Source of the DNA: Marinospirillum sp.
GTDB taxonomy: Bacteria > Pseudomonadota > Gammaproteobacteria > Pseudomonadales > Halomonadaceae
Length of the DNA: 8,248 nucleotides
NCBI GenBank assembly: GCA_007119985.1
Contig: SKOQ01000070.1
Location: 1 to 8,248, forward strand
Direction of reading: 5' to 3'
Position numbers and translations under genes: made by a program
Shown here: piece by piece, positions 1-6,789 of the stretch
Layout: each line of letters opens with the position of its first letter
Position numbering within the stretch: position 1 is the stretch's first letter
Notes under the pieces: generated by a model
What the model was told of the DNA's origin: nothing
Seen by the model: only the letters and a program-made list of their open reading frames with translations
The model's database searches: none

Positions 1-515
1 CTGACGGTTAAATCAACCGCAATAATATGACGTGGATTGACTTGCAAAGGCATGGCGATGGACATAATCAAGTCACCGCTGCCGGCATCATTATAAAGCG
101 GTGTAAAGATCAGTCGGCGCTCGGCCACAGCCTGCTGATACCAGGGACGGGTGCGTGGGTCATAGGTGTCAGGGAGGGTGACTGGCGGCTGAGACTGCAC
201 CATATCACCTTGCTCTGAACCGACATAAGCCAGATCAAAGCCGCCACCACGGCGAATCAGGGTCAGTGGGGCTGGCCATGCATCGATACGATCAGGTAGT
301 TGCTGGGCGGCTGCGCGAACTAGATCCGCCTTGCTTTCTGCCCAAGCTTGCGCCTGACTGAGGGTGAGGTGAAGATTGTTTTCGACTTCACTGGTGATGG
401 CTTGGTTGACTTCACGCTTGAGGAGATTGCCAGAAAGCAAGCCCAGCAAGGTGAGGGACACGAGCATCAGCAGCGCCATGGATGCAATTAGCTTGTTTTG
501 AAAAGTCAGTTTCAT
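1..515 (-). CDS. Methyl-accepting chemotaxis protein-like receptor, dCache sensor domain (3' part outside window)
   Basis: This is the N-terminal 171 codons of a membrane receptor, read from the ATG at 515; the rest lies beyond the left edge. Residues 1-7 are a short cytoplasmic start. Residues about 8-30 form one transmembrane helix (NKLIASMALLMLVSLTLLGL). A helix rich in E, Q and A follows (about 31-60), then an extracellular domain. The domain contains DPRTRPWYQQA, then FTPLYNDAGSG, then VDLTV, the order typical of dCache_1 domains. The Tyr, Arg, Trp-Tyr, Tyr and Asp residues associated with amino-acid-binding dCache domains are all present, so an amino acid is the likely ligand. The output domain is not visible. 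A chemotaxis receptor is the commonest partner, but a GGDEF or kinase output cannot be excluded. The ribosome binding site is modest (AAGAGAG, 8 bases before ATG). The gene is divergent from the cytochrome c5 gene. Confidence 0.85.
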   Translation of the reverse strand, partial: MKLTFQNKLIASMALLMLVSLTLLGLLSGNLLKREVNQAITSEVENNLHLTLSQAQAWAESKADLVRAAAQQLPDRIDAWPAPLTLIRRGGGFDLAYVGSEQGDMVQSQPPVTLPDTYDPRTRPWYQQAVAERRLIFTPLYNDAGSGDLIMSIAMPLQVNPRHIIAVDLTV

Positions 516-548
516 AGATGCTGCTCTCTTAATAGTCGCGATGCCACA

Positions 549-560
549 CGGAACCTTCCG
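549..560. repeat. Short palindrome in the receptor 5' leader
   Basis: CGGAA-CC-TTCCG is a perfect dyad with a 2-base centre. Flanking CACAC (left) and GTGTG (right) could extend pairing with a bulge of about six bases. It lies between the candidate start of transcription (near 616) and the receptor ATG at 515, so it could be an operator or a leader structure. A 2-base centre is too tight for a simple RNA hairpin, so a DNA-binding role is the more natural reading. Function is unknown. Confidence 0.35.
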
Positions 561-622
561 TTAGAGTGTGCGAGCAGAAGGATGTGTCTTCAACCTCTTT
601 CCAAAGTGGTTCATGTACGAAA

Positions 623-651
623 AGTGTAGGACTCACTTGGTGATTTGTAAA
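623..651 (-). promoter_or_regulatory. Candidate sigma-70 promoter of the dCache receptor gene
   Basis: Read on the minus strand, TTTACA (plus 646-651) and TACACT (plus 623-628) are 17 bases apart. The -35 box matches five of six consensus positions and the -10 box four of six. An AT-rich tract lies directly upstream. Predicted transcription starts near 616, giving a leader of about 100 bases. I looked for a FliA-type flagellar promoter here and saw none that was convincing. This is a motif-only prediction. Confidence 0.45.
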
Positions 652-793
652 ATGTTGTGAATGGAAAATATGTTAAATATATGTTTTTAAAAGCGCGGGC
701 GGCGAAAATGAACACCACCATCGAGATGAAGGCAAGAAGGTGGGCTATAAGCCAAGTCTCTAGTGAATAAGTCGTGTCTGGTGCGACTGGCTA

Positions 794-823
794 GTGACCG
801 AGCCTTGCGTTGTTGGGTATAAT
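794..823 (+). promoter_or_regulatory. Candidate sigma-70 promoter of the cytochrome c5 gene
   Basis: A perfect -10 hexamer TATAAT lies at 818-823. The best partner is GTGACC at 794-799 with an 18-base spacer, matching four of six -35 positions. Transcription would begin near 830 and give a leader of about 93 bases before the chosen GTG start. The -10 box is convincing and the -35 is weak, so an activator may assist. Confidence 0.55.
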
Positions 824-922
824 CTGCGAACCCGATTTTTGATGTTAAAAATAATTGATCAGGCTGCCCCCGGCGAAGCTCGATTTTCCGGTTGGCCTGT
901 AACCAGATAAGAGGTGGTGAGA

Positions 923-1375
923 GTGGAACACAAAACAACGCGTCGCATGCTGGCTATGGCCGCAATCCTGGGTTTGGGTGGTCTGGTTGCTTTACAGGCT
1001 CAAGCAAGAACAGGCACCGCAGAAGAAATCGCAGAGCGCCTGCGTCCCGCCGGTGAACTCTGCTTGCAGGGTATGGATTGTGGTGGTGCGCCAGCGCCTG
1101 CTCCTGTTGCCACTGCAGGCACACGCTCAGGCTCAGATGTGTACAACAGCGTATGCATGGCCTGCCATACCACAGGTGCTGCTGGTGCACCGATGAAGGG
1201 CGATGTCGCGGCCTGGGCTGAGCGTCTGACACAAGGTATGGATACCCTCTATGCACATTCGATTGATGGTTTTATTGGCAACAATGGTGTGATGCCTGCC
1301 CGTGGCGGTAATCCAAACCTCTCTGATGATGAAGTCAAAGCAGCGGTTGATTACCTGGTCGATGCCAGTCGCTAG
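923..1375 (+). CDS. Cytochrome c5 family protein (secreted monohaem c-type cytochrome)
   Basis: This is a periplasmic electron carrier of about 150 residues. I chose the GTG at 923 because GAGG at 911-914 sits 8 bases upstream; in-frame GTG codons at 914 and 917 have no comparable site. Residues 7-28 look like a signal peptide (RR, then a hydrophobic stretch ending ALQAQA) with cleavage likely after Ala28, leaving about 122 residues. The haem motif CMACH is at 78-82, with His82 as one axial ligand. Met124 in GVMPARGG is the expected second ligand. GDVAAWAERL and the C-terminal LSDDEVKAAVDYLV are typical of the c5 family. Between signal and haem domain lies a segment with Cys47 and Cys53, which may form a disulfide, followed by an Ala/Pro linker. 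The physiological partner cannot be told from the sequence. The gene stands alone and converges with rep. Confidence 0.92.
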   Translation: MEHKTTRRMLAMAAILGLGGLVALQAQARTGTAEEIAERLRPAGELCLQGMDCGGAPAPAPVATAGTRSGSDVYNSVCMACHTTGAAGAPMKGDVAAWAERLTQGMDTLYAHSIDGFIGNNGVMPARGGNPNLSDDEVKAAVDYLVDASR

Positions 1376-1393
1376 ATCAATCTGAGCGGCAGA

Positions 1394-1419
1394 ATACAGC
1401 TTTCTGGTTTGTGCTGTAT
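1394..1419 (+). other. Hairpin immediately before the terminator
   Basis: ATACAGC (1394-1400) and GCTGTAT (1413-1419) are perfectly complementary and enclose a 12-base loop. The hairpin begins 18 bases after the cytochrome c5 stop and ends one base before the terminator stem. It may protect the mRNA 3' end or be incidental. Confidence 0.4.
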
Positions 1420-1420
1420 C

Positions 1421-1458
1421 AAAAGCCCCAAGTGACGCTGATTCACTTGGGGCTTTTT
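1421..1458. terminator. Bidirectional intrinsic terminator between cytochrome c5 and rep
   Basis: A perfect 15-base inverted repeat, AAAAGCCCCAAGTGA (1421-1435) and TCACTTGGGGCTTTT (1443-1457), encloses a 7-base loop. The GC core is followed by a T-run at 1454-1458 on the plus strand and by four T's on the minus strand (AAAA at 1421-1424). It therefore suits termination of both converging genes, the c5 gene ending at 1375 and rep ending at 1486. It looks stronger for the plus strand. Confidence 0.9.
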
Positions 1459-1485
1459 GATGAGTGTTTTAACGGGCTGGAAAAA

Positions 1486-3528
1486 TCAAGAGTCGCCGAG
1501 CATGGCCTGCAGCATCGCGATACGATCTTTTTTGCGGGCTTGCTGAGCTTCAAGGCTTTCTTCAGCGGTGTTTTTTAGCCCTTCCCATTGCAGGTCTTCT
1601 TGCGGCAGTTCATCCAGAAAACGACTTGGGGTGCAGTTCAGCATTTCACCATAGGTTTTGCGCTGCTTGGCCAAGGTGAGCGTTAGCTGCTGCTGGGCTC
1701 GGGTCAGGCCGACATAGGCTAAGCGCCTTTCTTCTTCGATCTGCCCCGTTTCTATGCTATTGCGATGTGGGAGGAGGTCTTCTTCCATGCCCATTAAAAA
1801 GACTTGCGGGAACTCCAATCCCTTGGAGGCATGCAGGGTCAGCAGTTGGACTTTATCGACCTCTTCTTCTTCCTGCTGCTGTTCCAGCAGATCACGCAGC
1901 ACCAAACGAGCGATGGCTTCCTTGATGCCCAAGCTGGGGTCGTCTTCCTGCATTCTCTGTAAGGTCGTCTGTAAAGACTCAATCAGAATCCACACATTGG
2001 CGTAGCGGCGTTCCGCGATCTTGGGGCTGCTGGCATTTTGATAGAGCCAAGCCTCGTAATCCATATCGCGGATCATTTCGCCGATGGCAGCCAGCGGATC
2101 TTCCTGCTCACAGCGCTGCATAATGCCATCCATCCAGTGGGTAAAGCGGCGCAAGCGCTCTAGCTGCTGGGGTTTGAGCTGGCTTTCTAATCCCAGCTCA
2201 TGACAGGCTGCAAAAAGGCTGACGCCACGTCCCTTGGCGTAGTTCGCCAGCTTTTCGAGGATGCTCGGGCCAATCTCGCGCCGCGGAAGGTTGATGATGC
2301 GCAAGAAGGCGTTGTCATCCGCTGGGTTAATCAGCAAGCGCAGGTAGGCCATGATGTCTTTGATCTCATTGCGCGCAAAAAAGCTGGTGCCGCCACTGAT
2401 CTTGTAGGGAATTTGAAAGGCTTGCAGCTTGATCTCAAGCAGACGTGATTGAAAGTTACCGCGATACAGAACGGCAAAATCCTTCCATTGCGCCTGCTGC
2501 TTGAGTTTGCGCGTCATGATTTCGGCGGCAATGCGCTCGGCTTCAGCCTCCTCATTCGCGCATTGAATGACACGAATCGGATCGCCAAAACCCAGCTGGC
2601 TCCAGAGACTCTTTTCGTGCAAATGAGGGTTGTGCGCAATCAGTTGGTTGGCGGCTTTGAGAATACGGCCGGTTGAGCGGTAGTTCTGTTCAAGCTTGAT
2701 AATCTTCAGATGCGGAAAGTCATCGCTGAGCTGGGCGAGGTTTTCAGGCCGTGCTCCGCGCCAAGCATAGATAGACTGGTCATCATCACCAACCACGGTA
2801 AAGGTTTGGCGCAGATGGGTGAGCTGTTTGACGAGGCGATACTGGCTGGCGTTGGTATCTTGATATTCGTCTACGAGAAAGTAATGCAGGCGATGCTGCC
2901 AGTGTTCTAAGCGCTCGGGTTGCTGCTGGAACAACAGGACCGGCAAGCGAATTAAATCATCGAAATCGACCGCGTTATAGGCCTTTAAGTGGCGATTGTA
3001 AGCGGCATAGACCTCTGCGGCGAGGCGATAAGAAGGCTCATCTTGATGCAGTTCTGCCGCTTCCTCGGGCTCGATCAGATCATTCTTCCACTGGGAAATG
3101 GCGTGTTGCACCTGCTGGATGATCTCCGCATCCACTTGGGCGTCCTTGTGCATTAAGTCGCGAATTAACGCCTTAGCATCTTCAGTATCGAAAAGAGAAA
3201 AGCCAGATTTGTAATCCAAGTAGCGGGCTTCTTTGCGAATAATGTCGAGCCCAAGTGAGTGAAAAGTGGAGACAGTCAGCCCCTTGGCCTCTTCGCGACT
3301 CAAGAGAAGGTTCACCCGCTCACGCATCTCCTTGGCCGCTTTATTGGTGAAGGTGACCGCGCAGATATGGCGCGCTGCCATCTTTTTCTCGCGTACTAGA
3401 TAAGCAATCTTGCTGGTAATCACGCTGGTTTTGCCAGAGCCGGCCCCTGCAAGCACTAAAAGAGGGCTGCTGACTTGTTCTACAGCGGCACGTTGACGAT
3501 CGTTTAAGCGAGCAAGGATTTTTTCCAT
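1486..3528 (-). CDS. rep: ATP-dependent DNA helicase Rep (superfamily 1A, UvrD/Rep family)
   Basis: Rep is a 3'-5' DNA helicase that helps the replisome pass bound proteins and assists fork restart. The 680 residues are close to the E. coli length (673). Motifs appear in order: Q-motif region LNDRQRAAVE (8-17), Walker A GAGSGKT (28-34), TFTNKAAKEM (59-68), Walker B VDEYQDTN (219-226), VVGDDDQSIYAWRGA (about 245-259), QNYRST (281-286), TLHASKGLEF (564-573) and EERRLAYVGLTRAQ (about 599-612). Segments such as WKNDL, KISGGTSFF and MDYEAWLY match Rep rather than UvrD or PcrA as I remember them. The ATG at 3528 gives the family's N-terminus, although upstream bases show only a weak ribosome binding site. 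It lies 47 bases after trmL and probably shares its transcript. CTGAGTC occurs twice in that gap, 30 bases apart, with no known meaning. All catalytic motifs are intact. Confidence 0.96.
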   Translation of the reverse strand: MEKILARLNDRQRAAVEQVSSPLLVLAGAGSGKTSVITSKIAYLVREKKMAARHICAVTFTNKAAKEMRERVNLLLSREEAKGLTVSTFHSLGLDIIRKEARYLDYKSGFSLFDTEDAKALIRDLMHKDAQVDAEIIQQVQHAISQWKNDLIEPEEAAELHQDEPSYRLAAEVYAAYNRHLKAYNAVDFDDLIRLPVLLFQQQPERLEHWQHRLHYFLVDEYQDTNASQYRLVKQLTHLRQTFTVVGDDDQSIYAWRGARPENLAQLSDDFPHLKIIKLEQNYRSTGRILKAANQLIAHNPHLHEKSLWSQLGFGDPIRVIQCANEEAEAERIAAEIMTRKLKQQAQWKDFAVLYRGNFQSRLLEIKLQAFQIPYKISGGTSFFARNEIKDIMAYLRLLINPADDNAFLRIINLPRREIGPSILEKLANYAKGRGVSLFAACHELGLESQLKPQQLERLRRFTHWMDGIMQRCEQEDPLAAIGEMIRDMDYEAWLYQNASSPKIAERRYANVWILIESLQTTLQRMQEDDPSLGIKEAIARLVLRDLLEQQQEEEEVDKVQLLTLHASKGLEFPQVFLMGMEEDLLPHRNSIETGQIEEERRLAYVGLTRAQQQLTLTLAKQRKTYGEMLNCTPSRFLDELPQEDLQWEGLKNTAEESLEAQQARKKDRIAMLQAMLGDS

Positions 3529-3575
3529 GGATTTGACTCAGAGGGTGGCAGACAACCGCTTGGCGACTCAGTGGC

Positions 3576-4064
3576 TCAGCTTGGATTGAGCTGTCCTGTC
3601 AGCTGGGCGCCAGGAAACCCCTGTTGACGCCAAGCTTCATAGACAATCAGCGTACAGGCATTAGAGAGGTTCATACTGCGGCTTTCTGGCAACATCGGAA
3701 TGCGAATGCGCTGCTCATGGGGCAGCTGAGCGATAAAATCCTGCGGCAGACCGCGCGTTTCTGGGCCAAAAATCAACAGATCATCAGGGTGATAGCTGAC
3801 CTGATGATAGGGTTGTGCCCCCTTGGTTGTCAGTGCCAGAACGCGGCGCGGTTGAACGCTCTCGATGAGGGCATCAAGGTGAGCATGGATGGTGATATTG
3901 GCCCACTCACGATAGTCCAAGCCTGCGCGGCGCAAACGCTTATCATCCAGCACAAACCCCAAGGGTTCGACCAGATGGAGATGAAAGCCAGTGTTGGCAC
4001 AGAGGCGCATGATATTGCCGGTGTTGGGTGGAATCTCGGGTTGATAAAGTGCGATATGCGGCAT
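3576..4064 (-). CDS. trmL: tRNA (cytidine(34)-2'-O)-methyltransferase TrmL (SPOUT family)
   Basis: TrmL transfers a methyl group from S-adenosylmethionine to the 2'-hydroxyl of the wobble base (C or cmnm5U at position 34) of leucine tRNAs, in the cytoplasm. The 162 residues agree with the usual size (E. coli TrmL, 157). Visible SPOUT features are PEIPPNTGNIMRLCANTG (9-26), FGPETRGLP (99-107) and RIPMLPESRSMNLSNA (121-136), which build the trefoil-knot cofactor site. The start ATG at 4064 has GAGG ten bases upstream. The gene is preceded by a candidate promoter in the 64-base gap after ntrC and followed by rep 47 bases on. A related methyltransferase such as TrmJ or TrmH is less likely, because the protein consists of the minimal SPOUT domain with no N- or C-terminal extension. 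Confidence 0.94.
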   Translation of the reverse strand: MPHIALYQPEIPPNTGNIMRLCANTGFHLHLVEPLGFVLDDKRLRRAGLDYREWANITIHAHLDALIESVQPRRVLALTTKGAQPYHQVSYHPDDLLIFGPETRGLPQDFIAQLPHEQRIRIPMLPESRSMNLSNACTLIVYEAWRQQGFPGAQLTGQLNPS

Positions 4065-4093
4065 GCGATCTAGGCCTCAGTTGAAGAAGGCCT

Positions 4094-4121
4094 AGTATAG
4101 CAGTTCTGAGGCTGACCCCAA
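4094..4121 (-). promoter_or_regulatory. Candidate extended -10 promoter for trmL-rep
   Basis: On the minus strand, TTGGGG (plus 4116-4121) and TATACT (plus 4094-4099) are separated by 16 bases, with TG one base before the -10 hexamer (an extended -10 element). Transcription would start near 4087, leaving about 22 bases before the trmL ATG at 4064. It lies wholly within the ntrC-trmL gap. It would allow trmL and rep to be expressed independently of nitrogen control. Confidence 0.5.
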
Positions 4122-4128
4122 GCTAGGT

Positions 4129-5586
4129 CTAATCATCTTCCTCTTCAGCGTCACTATGAATATCCAGCTCCTTCAATTTGCGCGTGAGGGTATTGCGTCC
4201 CCAGCCCAAAAGCTCAGCGGCATCACGCTTACGCCCTCCTGTTTGTTTCAGCGCAGCATGGATCATAATCCGCTCAAAGGCTGGTACGGCTTTATCCAAC
4301 AGATGTGTTTCGCCACGCTGTAAGGCTTGCTCGGCCCAGTATTTGAGTGAGGCTTCCCAATCACTGGCAATGCGGCCAGGGGATTTAGCCAAGAGTTCAG
4401 GAGGAAGGTCATCCAACAGCACTTCACGGCCAGAAGCCATCACCGTGAGCCAGCGGCAGGTGTTCTGCAATTGGCGCACATTACCCGGCCAATCCAGGCG
4501 GCATAAATAATCGAGCGTTTCTGGATGCAAAACCTTGATCTCGCTACTGAGTTCGCGTGCCGCAGAGGCCAGAAAATGCTCGGCTAAGCGCGGGATATCC
4601 TCGCGTCGGTCTTTCAAGGAGGGCAGATGGACACGGATCACATTCAGCCGGTGAAAAAGATCCTCACGAAAGCGCCCCTGCGCCACCAGTTTTTCTAAAT
4701 CCTGATGCGTAGCCGCAATAATCCGTACATCGACCTTCACGGGAGTATGGCCGCCGACACGATAAAATTCGCCATCGGCCAGCACCCGCAGCAGACGCGT
4801 TTGGGTTTCTGCGGGCATATCGCCAATTTCATCAAGAAACAAGGTGCCCTTGTTGGCCTGCTCAAAACGGCCTTGTCTTTGCCCTGCGGCCCCAGTAAAG
4901 GCTCCCTTCTCATGACCAAAAAGCTCGGATTCAATTAAATCCTTGGGTATTGCGGCCATATTCAGCGCAATAAAAGGATGCTGCGCGCGCGGGCTATGCT
5001 GATGCAAGGCATGCGCGACCAGTTCCTTCCCTGTGCCAGATTCACCATTAATCAATACCGTAATGGTGGAGTGGGACAAGCGACCTATCGCGCGGAACAC
5101 CTCCTGCATGGCCGGTGCTTCACCAATGATTTCTGGGTTACTTTTATCCTGCGGAATGGGCTGGGGGGAACGCTGCGCTTGTTGCTCAGCCGCATGGGCT
5201 AAGGCACGCTGTACCAAGGCGACGGCTTCATCCACATCAAAGGGTTTGGGAAGATACTCAAAAGCACCGCCTTGATACGAAGCCACCGCGCTATCAAGAT
5301 CTGAATGAGCCGTCATAATGATGACGGGCAGCTGGGGATAGAGTTCATGCGTTTGCTTGAGCAGATCTAGGCCATCTATCCCAGGCATACGAATATCGGA
5401 AATCAAGGCATCAGGTGGCTGCTGGATCATGTCACGCAAAGCCGCATCGGCTCGTTCATAACTGGTGACTTGAATGCCTGACTGCTCAAGGGCCTTTTCA
5501 AGCACCCAGCGGATAGAGCGATCATCATCAATGACCCAGACTTGGCCGCGAAAAGGTGTGGATGAAACAGGGCTAGATGGGCTCAT
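4129..5586 (-). CDS. ntrC: Nitrogen regulation response regulator NtrC (NRI), sigma-54 activator
   Basis: NtrC is the cytoplasmic activator that, once phosphorylated by NtrB, binds enhancer-like sites and uses ATP to open sigma-54 promoters of nitrogen-assimilation genes. The 485 residues show three domains. The receiver (about 15-130) has acidic VIDDD (18-22), phospho-acceptor Asp64 in SDIRMPG, the Thr/Ser-type switch TAHS (92-95) and Lys114 in PKP. The AAA+ domain (about 153-385) has Walker A GESGTGKE (181-188), the sigma-54 contact loop GAFTGA (228-233), Walker B GTLFLDEIGD (247-256) and FREDLFHRLNV (307-317). The C-terminal Fis-type helix-turn-helix (about 452-473) contains GRKRDAAELLGWGRNTLTRK. 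The N-terminus is about a dozen residues longer than in E. coli and the tail is acidic (DAEEEDD). The ATG overlaps the ntrB stop as ATGA and has AAGGAG seven bases upstream, so translation is probably coupled. Identity is essentially certain. Confidence 0.97.
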   Translation of the reverse strand: MSPSSPVSSTPFRGQVWVIDDDRSIRWVLEKALEQSGIQVTSYERADAALRDMIQQPPDALISDIRMPGIDGLDLLKQTHELYPQLPVIIMTAHSDLDSAVASYQGGAFEYLPKPFDVDEAVALVQRALAHAAEQQAQRSPQPIPQDKSNPEIIGEAPAMQEVFRAIGRLSHSTITVLINGESGTGKELVAHALHQHSPRAQHPFIALNMAAIPKDLIESELFGHEKGAFTGAAGQRQGRFEQANKGTLFLDEIGDMPAETQTRLLRVLADGEFYRVGGHTPVKVDVRIIAATHQDLEKLVAQGRFREDLFHRLNVIRVHLPSLKDRREDIPRLAEHFLASAARELSSEIKVLHPETLDYLCRLDWPGNVRQLQNTCRWLTVMASGREVLLDDLPPELLAKSPGRIASDWEASLKYWAEQALQRGETHLLDKAVPAFERIMIHAALKQTGGRKRDAAELLGWGRNTLTRKLKELDIHSDAEEEDD

Positions 5587-6686
5587 AGAGTGGCTCCTTG
5601 TTTTTGTTCTGCCTCTGAAGAGTCAAAGGGAATCAGTAAACGAAACTCGGTATGACCAGGCTGACTAGTGCATTCAATCAGGCCCTGATGTTTTTGGAGT
5701 GCTGTTTGTGCAATCGTTAGGCCAAGACCTGTGCCTTGTGCCCGCCCACTGACCATGGGGTAGAAGATGTTCTCCTGCATCCCCTCAGGAATGCCTGGAC
5801 CGTTATCAATGATTTTGACTTGGCAGACCAGCCTGTGCCTTTCGGCGCCAAGAGTAAACTGCCTCTTGGCTCGGCTTTGCAAGATGATGCGGCCTTGGGT
5901 GTGACCGCTTTCAATTAAGGCCTGCATGGCATTGCGTACAATATTCAGCACCGCTTGGATCAACTGCTCTGGATCACCATAAAACTCAGGCAGGCTCGGG
6001 TCATAGTCACGAATCAGGCGAATATGATCTCCAAACTCAGCCTGTGCCAGTGTATACACTCGTTCTAACACTTCATGAATATTGAGTAGGCGCATGGCCG
6101 GCAGCTGATTCGGCCCGAGCATGCGATCGACCAGATTTCTCAAGCGATCGGCTTCTTCAATAATAACTTGGGTATAGTCCTTGAGCTGATCATCGGGCAG
6201 TGCTCGCTCAAGAAGCTGAGCGGCGCCGCGAATGCCACCCAGCGGATTTTTAATCTCATGCGCCATGCCACGCACTAAGGCGCGTACGGTTTCCTGTTTA
6301 TTGACTAAATCTTCTTCACGCGAGATGCGCAGTTGCCGATCACGTGGAAAAATCTCCACGATCAGCTGAGCCTGATGCGCCAGCTCAGCAATCGGCGACA
6401 CGGTATAGTCGACGGTCAGTGTTTCACCGTGATGCAGCTGCAGGCAGGCTTCACGCTTGGTAAAAGGGTGGCCGGTGAGCGCGGCTTCTCGTAGCGTACT
6501 CAGGCCATCCTCTGGTTCTTGGAATAAAGAGGGCAGAGGCTGGTGACGAAAACGCGTCAGGCTGGCCGCCAAGAGCATTTCTGCCGCTGGATTCATATAG
6601 CTGAGATTCAGATTCTGCTCGAGCAACAGCACGGCGGTGGTCAGATTTTCTAAAAGATGACGTGGGAATTCGGATATTGGACTCAT
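5583..6686 (-). CDS. ntrB: Nitrogen regulation sensor histidine kinase/phosphatase NtrB (NRII)
   Basis: NtrB is a soluble kinase and phosphatase that sets NtrC phosphorylation in response to PII protein and nitrogen status. The 367 residues contain an N-terminal PAS-like domain (about 8-115, with NLTTAVLLLEQNLNLSYMNPAAE) and no membrane segment, as expected. The DHp domain carries the H-box GMAHEIKNPLGGIRGAAQLL with phosphorylated His143. The ATPase domain has the N-box around Asn252 (LNIVRNAMQAL), the G1 box DNGPGIP (294-300), the F-box region IFYPMVSGR and the G2 box GTGLGL (318-323). All catalytic motifs are intact. The ATG at 6686 has only a modest ribosome binding site (AGAGG, 11 bases upstream), and its stop overlaps the ntrC start by four bases. 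Regulation is probably by the upstream NtrC-type dyad and -24/-12 promoter. Confidence 0.97.
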   Translation of the reverse strand: MSPISEFPRHLLENLTTAVLLLEQNLNLSYMNPAAEMLLAASLTRFRHQPLPSLFQEPEDGLSTLREAALTGHPFTKREACLQLHHGETLTVDYTVSPIAELAHQAQLIVEIFPRDRQLRISREEDLVNKQETVRALVRGMAHEIKNPLGGIRGAAQLLERALPDDQLKDYTQVIIEEADRLRNLVDRMLGPNQLPAMRLLNIHEVLERVYTLAQAEFGDHIRLIRDYDPSLPEFYGDPEQLIQAVLNIVRNAMQALIESGHTQGRIILQSRAKRQFTLGAERHRLVCQVKIIDNGPGIPEGMQENIFYPMVSGRAQGTGLGLTIAQTALQKHQGLIECTSQPGHTEFRLLIPFDSSEAEQKQGATL

Positions 6687-6712
6687 CGCTTAAGCAACCT
6701 CTGATTAACTAC

Positions 6713-6719
6713 TGCACTA
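6713..6719. promoter_or_regulatory. Possible NtrC half-site in the ntrB leader
   Basis: TGCACTA is identical to one arm of the upstream dyad, but the sequence where the second arm should be (GATGCTG after a 3-base gap) matches poorly. If NtrC binds here at high concentration, at about +32 to +38 of the predicted transcript, it could dampen expression. A 7-base match may well be chance. Confidence 0.2.
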
Positions 6720-6761
6720 GGTGATGCTGCTCGGAAAGAAGCGCAACCCGATGAGGTTGAA

Positions 6762-6778
6762 TGCAAATGTCGCACCAA
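6762..6778 (-). promoter_or_regulatory. Sigma-54 (-24/-12) promoter of ntrBC
   Basis: The minus strand reads TTGGTGCGACATTTGCA. The invariant GG (6776-6775) and GC (6764-6763) are separated by exactly ten bases, and TTGG-N2-CG-N4-TTGCA agrees with the consensus TTGGCACG-N4-TTGCA except at two positions. Transcription would start about 12 bases downstream, near 6751, leaving a leader of about 65 bases before the ntrB ATG at 6686. The downstream gene encodes the NtrB/NtrC system itself, and an NtrC-type dyad lies about 130 bases upstream, a usual enhancer distance, which strongly supports the reading. Confidence 0.75.
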
Positions 6779-6789
6779 GTTGAGCAGAA

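Larger units (their letters stand above)
516..922. other. Divergent intergenic region between receptor and cytochrome c5 genes
   Basis: These 407 bases separate two divergent genes and contain no convincing coding sequence. The half next to the receptor holds a candidate promoter (623-651), a 12-base palindrome in its transcribed leader (549-560) and an AT-rich tract at about 664-691 just upstream of the -35 box, which could act as an UP element. The half next to cytochrome c5 holds a consensus TATAAT at 818-823 and a leader of about 90 bases. Short repeats are also present: CTAGTGA at 760-766 and 791-797, 31 bases apart, and the small dyad GGCT-ATA-AGCC at 743-753. I cannot assign a regulator to any of these. 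Confidence 0.7.

Noticed and set aside
839..859. Possible FNR/Anr box in the c5 leader (TTGAT at 839 and 855)
   Set aside because: The two TTGAT units are direct, not inverted, and neither has ATCAA four bases downstream, so the required dyad is missing.
687..938. 83-codon minus-strand open frame in the divergent region
   Set aside because: It covers the c5 promoter, leader and start, has arginine-rich non-descript composition and no recognisable motif.
954..1256. Open frames overlapping cytochrome c5 in other frames
   Set aside because: They are shadows of a gene with intact haem-binding and signal-peptide features.
3624..4073. 149-codon plus-strand open frame antisense to trmL
   Set aside because: It lies entirely opposite a clearly recognisable gene; its length follows from the codon bias of trmL.
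4074..4112. Inverted repeat GCCTCAG/CTGAGGC as the ntrC terminator
   Set aside because: The loop is 25 bases and no T-run follows the stem on the minus strand, so intrinsic termination is unlikely.
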